Source: Rheinheimera sp.
Lineage (GTDB): Bacteria > Pseudomonadota > Gammaproteobacteria > Enterobacterales > Alteromonadaceae
NCBI RefSeq assembly: GCF_020217005.1
Contig: NZ_JAIWOI010000126.1
Location: forward strand, 1 to 10,000
Direction of reading: 5' to 3'
DNA: 10,000 nt
A program made the translations under genes and the position numbers. Under the pieces are notes generated by a model. That model made no database searches. It saw nothing but the letters and a program-made list of their open reading frames with translations, and was not told the DNA's origin. Position 1 is the first letter of the stretch; each line of letters starts with the position of its first letter. Shown piece after piece: positions 6,318 to 10,000 of this stretch.

Positions 6318-6393
6318 GGATTTTGTTTGATTTTATTGAATAAAAACAAATGAGGGGATTGAATTTTTATAGGTATTTCTGTGGCTAACTATA

Positions 6394-6420
6394 GTATCGA
6401 CAGCCAACTTCATAACTTTA
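6394..6420 (-). promoter_or_regulatory. Sigma-28 promoter P2 of Fla4 (distal)
   Basis: On the minus strand TAAA (6420-6417), 15 nt, then GTCGATAC (6401-6394). It carries the same -10 variant as P1 and sits exactly 103 bp upstream of it, pointing the same way. Its transcript would have a leader of about 160 nt. In the rest of the 6227-6536 spacer I see only A/T-rich sequence, the Fla4 ribosome binding site and the hairpin at 6496-6535. Confidence 0.82.
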
Positions 6421-6495
6421 GGTTAAATGCTTATTTAATCATCAAATGAGTGAAAATATGGTAGTTTGCGCAGAATTCAGGTAGCAATAGCAGAG

Positions 6496-6535
6496 CGAAA
6501 CAGAGAAAGCGGCCAAGGCCGCCCCCTCTGTTTCG
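6496..6535 (-). terminator. Strong hairpin after the glycosyltransferase gene
   Basis: A two-part stem begins one base after the stop codon: CGAAACAGAG/CTCTGTTTCG (6496-6505 with 6526-6535), a 3x3 internal loop, then GCGGCC/GGCCGC (6509-6514 with 6517-6522) closed by only AA. It is very stable but has no T-run after it on the minus strand, so it may stop polymerase only partly or protect the 3' end of the flgL-glycosyltransferase mRNA. Confidence 0.65.
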
Positions 6536-6536
6536 T

Positions 6537-8078
6537 TTAAAGCTGATAGATGTAGCTGTCGTAATCCAGCAGTAGTTGCTGGACTATTGCGGATGAATCT
6601 GTGGCTTTGGCGGCAGCATCGAGACATGTCTGGACAAAAGCCGTCTCAAAGTCAGCATCAGTCAGATAACGCTGAATAAAATCCAGTCGCTCTCTGTCTG
6701 ACTTAAACACAAAGTCATCTCCGATATACTGGTACACATCGCCATAAGCCTCAGTCAGCACAGGAATTCCCAGGCTTAACGCTTCAATAGCAGAAGTACC
6801 GCCGCCCTGACGTTTTGGATTGAGCATAAAATGACATTTAGCAATCAGCTCGATCGCATTAGCGACGCGGCCGCTAAAATAACTACAGGACTGTAATTGC
6901 GAAGGAAAATCTTCTATCGCTTCGGGCCCGATAAAAACAAAGCCTGAGTTTGGAAACTGCGATTTAATTGCTTGTAGCGTCGCTATAAAATCTGATCGCA
7001 TTTCATGCTCAAGCCGATAACCCACTACGACAAAATTAATCACAGGGTCTGTCACTTTGCTGCTTTTTTTACAATCGAACTTACGCAGTCTGAAAGGCAA
7101 ACGGCTGTTCAACACCGGATGAGCTAATGCTAAAGTTTCAACCCGCTTCCGATCATGGTCGGTTAGTTCACGATGCAGTACAGGTACAGCGTACAAAGGT
7201 GTTACCAGTGAAGTCACACAAGGCACATTAAGTACGGGTCTGCTTTGGGCAATGAATTCGAGCACAGGATTCAACCCGCCTACGCCTATGATAAAACGCG
7301 GATTGATTTGGTTAATCACCTGAACTAAATCGACCAGATGTTCTGTATCGTCCATAGGTGTCAGCTGCATAAAATCAAACAACTGATCCCAGCATTTCAC
7401 CACAGTCCCACCTGCACAAGGCTGCTGGGTACCTGTATCCAGATCAAATAAGGTGTCGGACTTGAAATATTCATTGCGCACTGTGCCAAAAAAAACGGGC
7501 GCAGGCATTGGATAGACGTAATGACCAGACTTTGCCACAGTAGTGCAACAGATCACCACCGGATGCTTACCCATCGCCTTTAGCGCACTGGCATAATTTA
7601 GAATAGTCAGAGTAGGACCATGTTGGGCTGTTACAAATTGGTTGGTTAAAAGTAACACTATTTCTTCATTGCCATTACCGATCAAGGGGCTGACCTGACA
7701 GAACTCCTGACTTTGATGACAAAACTTCTCCACCATAAGCCGATAAAGCGGAGCATAGTCGTACGCCAGCGCCTGTCCCACAAAATTGGCACGCATTAAT
7801 TGGCTATAGAACATATACTGCTGCAAAAATGGCAGAGTAGCAAAAAGCTCAAACAACTTTTGGGCATCAACTTTTTGTTCTCCAAGCAGCAATAGCTGTA
7901 ATTTACGCCATAACACCATAGGTACAGATGCAGGTAAATAACCAGCTAACACTTCGAGTTTAGTTGCTTTGTCCAGAGGTAAAAAATGGACTGTGTCCCA
8001 GTGATGAAACTCATTCACGGGCCAGTCCTTCGTTTGCAAATACAGCAGATCAAAACGCGAGAGTTCTTGTGTCAACAT
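6537..8078 (-). CDS. GT-B fold glycosyltransferase, probable flagellin glycosyltransferase
   Basis: A 513-residue soluble cytoplasmic protein with no signal peptide or membrane segment. Residues 1 to about 135 form a helical N-terminal region that I cannot assign. From about 136, LLLTNQF...HGPTLTILNYASALKAMG resembles the first Rossmann domain of GT-B enzymes (acceptor side). The C-terminal Rossmann domain starts near 345 (VINFVVVGYR), contains FVFIGPE and ends with the nucleotide-sugar binding motif QGGGTSAIEALSLGIPV at about 424-440, typical of GT4/GT41-like families. It has 11 Cys, unlike the exported flagellar proteins around it. The ATG at 8078 has AGGA 9 nt upstream. It follows flgL by 41 nt and precedes the flagellins, the place where flagellin glycosyltransferases lie in Pseudomonas. 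Sugar, acceptor site and exact family are unknown; a role in O-glycosylating the flagellins is inferred from position and fold. Confidence 0.82.
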   Translation of the reverse strand: MLTQELSRFDLLYLQTKDWPVNEFHHWDTVHFLPLDKATKLEVLAGYLPASVPMVLWRKLQLLLLGEQKVDAQKLFELFATLPFLQQYMFYSQLMRANFVGQALAYDYAPLYRLMVEKFCHQSQEFCQVSPLIGNGNEEIVLLLTNQFVTAQHGPTLTILNYASALKAMGKHPVVICCTTVAKSGHYVYPMPAPVFFGTVRNEYFKSDTLFDLDTGTQQPCAGGTVVKCWDQLFDFMQLTPMDDTEHLVDLVQVINQINPRFIIGVGGLNPVLEFIAQSRPVLNVPCVTSLVTPLYAVPVLHRELTDHDRKRVETLALAHPVLNSRLPFRLRKFDCKKSSKVTDPVINFVVVGYRLEHEMRSDFIATLQAIKSQFPNSGFVFIGPEAIEDFPSQLQSCSYFSGRVANAIELIAKCHFMLNPKRQGGGTSAIEALSLGIPVLTEAYGDVYQYIGDDFVFKSDRERLDFIQRYLTDADFETAFVQTCLDAAAKATDSSAIVQQLLLDYDSYIYQL

Positions 8079-8119
8079 AAAGGGCTTCCTGCCAGAAAAT
8101 TACTTAGTAACCCTGATTA

Positions 8120-9346
8120 CTAATTGATGTAGTCAAATAAACTCAGGCCAGTGACACGACCAAAGGTTGCCTGAACGGCCTGCAGCGCAGTTTCCTGCTT
8201 AACCAACTCTGTAATGCCTGTACTGTAGTCCAGTTCCACCACATCAGCTTTGTGTGACTTGGTAGCGATCAGCACATCTTCATTGCTGCCAAAAATACTT
8301 TCTATCACATTCAAGCGGCCGCCTATAGAAGACATCGCTGAGTCTACTTTGGCTGAAGCATGATCGATCTCTACTGTTGCGTCCAAAATACGTTCATTCA
8401 AAACATCACCACTGTCACCTGCCTCAATCCCATTAATTAAGTCAGTTAACGTGTTGAGAATGTTAGTTTTTTCAGGTGGTTGCAGACTAAAATCCACAGT
8501 ACCGCCAGGCGCCGCACCTGTGACATCGATAGAAAGACCATTGTAGGTGATGGCTTCACCAGGGGTGTAAACACCAGTCACGGGTGGCACTTGAGGCGCT
8601 CCATTACGCTGAATTTCATAATTGGATGGAGCAGAAAAAACAACGGAGAAATCATTATTGCCGGCTGTTAGTCCGTCGTAATTTTGCTTATAGAAATTAT
8701 CAAAAACACTTTGGTTGGCCACAGTCACTTTAGCAGCAGTTACCGGAGCACCCACTGTAGGAGCTGTGGTCTGAAAACGCTTGTCGACACTGTCAAAAAT
8801 ACTGCGGCCACTGTCGTTGGCAGCGATAGAAATAGACAAAGACAGCTGGATAGCTTTTTGCCCCTCATCGCCATTAAATTCATATTTGCCAGTCGCCGTA
8901 TTCAGACTGTAAGGCTGGGTCTGATCCTTAAATCCAGAAAACAAATAACCACCCAGTTCATCACGTCTGTTCATTAAGTCAAACAGTTCATCTCTGATAT
9001 TGCCTAACTGTTCACCTATTGCCTTACGATCATTGTCATCGTAGGTACCGTTACCTAATGACAAAGTCAGTACTCTGGCTCTGTCCATCGCATTACGAAT
9101 GCTGTCGTGCACAGTTTCCTGCAGTTCAAGGCTATTGCGGGCTGCAGTATTGTTTGTCTGAAACTGGTTAGTTTGCTGAATATTAGCTTCCAGGCCAATA
9201 GCCCTTGCCGCACCAGAGGGATCATCTGCAGCCGTCAAAATTTTTGTTTGCTTGTTCAGCATTAGACTTGCGGTCTGCAATTTATCCTGAGTCCCCAGGA
9301 TCGAATCGAGACTCTGACTGTACTTCATATTAAAGGTAGTGCGCAT
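8120..9346 (-). CDS. flgL: Flagellar hook-filament junction protein FlgL (HAP3)
   Basis: FlgL forms the second junction ring between the hook and the filament, next to FlgK, and is exported by the flagellar secretion apparatus. The 408-residue product starts MRTTFNMKYSQSLDSILGTQ and carries the flagellin-like N-terminal helix bundle (about 3-140; LTAADDPSGAARAI, LGNIRDELFDLMNRRDELGG) and C-terminal domain (about 325-408; GGRLNVIE, LDYSTGITELVKQETALQA). It is about 90 residues longer than enteric FlgL (about 317); the extra sequence is a beta-rich, Gly/Pro-containing insert at roughly 170-310. No Cys is present. The start at 9346 lies 2 nt after the flgK stop with a GAGG ribosome binding site inside the end of flgK, so the two are probably translationally coupled. 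A weak 7-bp dyad (8104-8110 with 8117-8123) overlaps its TAG stop before the glycosyltransferase gene. Confidence 0.95.
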   Translation of the reverse strand: MRTTFNMKYSQSLDSILGTQDKLQTASLMLNKQTKILTAADDPSGAARAIGLEANIQQTNQFQTNNTAARNSLELQETVHDSIRNAMDRARVLTLSLGNGTYDDNDRKAIGEQLGNIRDELFDLMNRRDELGGYLFSGFKDQTQPYSLNTATGKYEFNGDEGQKAIQLSLSISIAANDSGRSIFDSVDKRFQTTAPTVGAPVTAAKVTVANQSVFDNFYKQNYDGLTAGNNDFSVVFSAPSNYEIQRNGAPQVPPVTGVYTPGEAITYNGLSIDVTGAAPGGTVDFSLQPPEKTNILNTLTDLINGIEAGDSGDVLNERILDATVEIDHASAKVDSAMSSIGGRLNVIESIFGSNEDVLIATKSHKADVVELDYSTGITELVKQETALQAVQATFGRVTGLSLFDYIN

Positions 9347-9348
9347 TT

Positions 9349-10000
9349 TTACCTCGCCGCTTGCAACAGCGTGTCAAAAATTGTTTGTGACGTCGAGAGT
9401 ATTTTCGCCGCCGCAGCATAGGTTTGCTGAAACCTGACTAAGTCAGCAGCCTCTTCATCCAGACTGACTCCTGATAAAGATTCGTGCCAGGCTGTGGTTT
9501 GCTCTAACAAAGACTTTGAGGACGCAGCAGCAACCCGGGCCTGACTGGTTTGAGTACCTACTGTACCAACCAATTCAGAATAAGCCTGATTAAAGGTCTG
9601 ATATTTATCTGCGTTGACCGTAGTGGCCGCATTAATCCGAACCATATCGGCATTCTGAAGATTCCCCAGCATCAGGCCGTTTCTGTTATCTTCAAAACCA
9701 CCAGTGTTGTAACCAATACTGAATGTATCGCCCACTTGAGGCACACCTTTAACAGAAAAATCAAAACCTGCATTGGCAAAGTTAACAGAGCCACTTAATA
9801 AGTTCTGATAATCAGCACCAGCAAAGGTAATAGTTTCACTGACGACAGGTGCACCCGAGTCTTCAATCAGAAATTGATTATTGCCCAGATAAGTAATGGC
9901 GAGTGGGCCGTCAGTGAAAGTTGCTGGCTGGACTAACCTGTTTCCTGCCTGGCCAACGCTACTAACGGAAAGTTTATCTATTTCGGCGTTCCCCAGGTTA
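9349..10000 (-). CDS. flgK: Flagellar hook-associated protein FlgK (HAP1), C-terminal part
   Basis: The reading frame is open from the right edge to the TAA at 9351-9349, giving the last 216 residues; no start is present and none should be placed inside. FlgK forms the first junction ring on the hook. The visible part begins NLGNAEIDKLSVSSVGQAGN, runs through a beta-rich segment (ITYLGNNQFLIEDSG; FSVKGVPQVGDTFSIGY) of the variable outer domain, and ends with the FlgK C-terminal signature SGVSLDEEAADLVRFQQTYA, followed by ILSTSQTIFDTLL, the helix that forms the D0 core. Typical FlgK is 550-650 residues, so about two thirds lies outside the window. flgL follows after 2 nt. Confidence 0.94.
   Translation of the reverse strand, partial: NLGNAEIDKLSVSSVGQAGNRLVQPATFTDGPLAITYLGNNQFLIEDSGAPVVSETITFAGADYQNLLSGSVNFANAGFDFSVKGVPQVGDTFSIGYNTGGFEDNRNGLMLGNLQNADMVRINAATTVNADKYQTFNQAYSELVGTVGTQTSQARVAAASSKSLLEQTTAWHESLSGVSLDEEAADLVRFQQTYAAAAKILSTSQTIFDTLLQAAR

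Noticed and set aside
6442..6627. Small minus-strand frame overlapping the end of the glycosyltransferase
   Set aside because: Out of frame with a solid gene and crosses the terminal hairpin; no ribosome binding site.
9349..9744. A complete 131-residue gene starting at the GTG at 9744
   Set aside because: The same frame stays open to the window edge and codes for FlgK sequence, so the GTG is an internal valine.

Overview
The window is a late flagellar gene cluster, with every gene on the minus strand. Read in the direction of transcription (right to left) it runs: end of flgK, flgL, a GT-B glycosyltransferase, four tandem flagellin genes (called here Fla4, Fla3, Fla2, Fla1), flaG, fliD, and the start of fliS. 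This order, the short flagellins of about 275 residues and the flaG-fliD-fliS unit fit a gammaproteobacterium with a polar flagellum. Flagellin wording and moderate GC suggest the Alteromonadales or Rheinheimera/Alishewanella neighbourhood, but genus cannot be fixed from this sequence.

Layout: 9349-10000 is the FlgK C-terminus, open at the edge. FlgL (8120-9346) follows 2 nt after FlgK, and the glycosyltransferase (6537-8078) follows FlgL by 41 nt, so these three look co-transcribed and end at a strong hairpin (6496-6535). The spacer at 6227-6536 holds two tandem sigma-28 promoters for Fla4 (5396-6226), which ends at a clear intrinsic terminator (5301-5332). Fla3 (4319-5149) has its own sigma-28 promoter with a palindromic spacer. 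Fla2 (3257-4084) is intact, but its upstream spacer holds only a broken sigma-28-like sequence inside a structured region of higher GC. Fla1 (2113-2940) has a canonical sigma-28 promoter and a long structured leader. Between Fla2 and Fla1 lies a perfect 24-bp inverted repeat followed by a T-tract. flaG (1627-2031), fliD (152-1612) and fliS (1-139, partial) are spaced 14 and 12 nt apart behind another sigma-28 promoter.

How the genes work together: FlgK and FlgL form the hook-filament junction, the flagellins build the filament, FliD caps its tip, FliS chaperones flagellin in the cytoplasm, and FlaG affects filament length. The glycosyltransferase is placed where flagellin glycosyltransferases sit in other bacteria and probably modifies these flagellins. 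Sigma-28 boxes of the form TAAA-N15-G(C/T)CGATA(C/T) occur five times, in front of Fla4 (twice), Fla3, Fla1 and flaG. No defence system, integrase, tRNA, CRISPR array or transposase gene is visible. The points of interest are regulatory: unequal promoter wiring of the four flagellins, dyads inside promoter spacers, and the repeat element.
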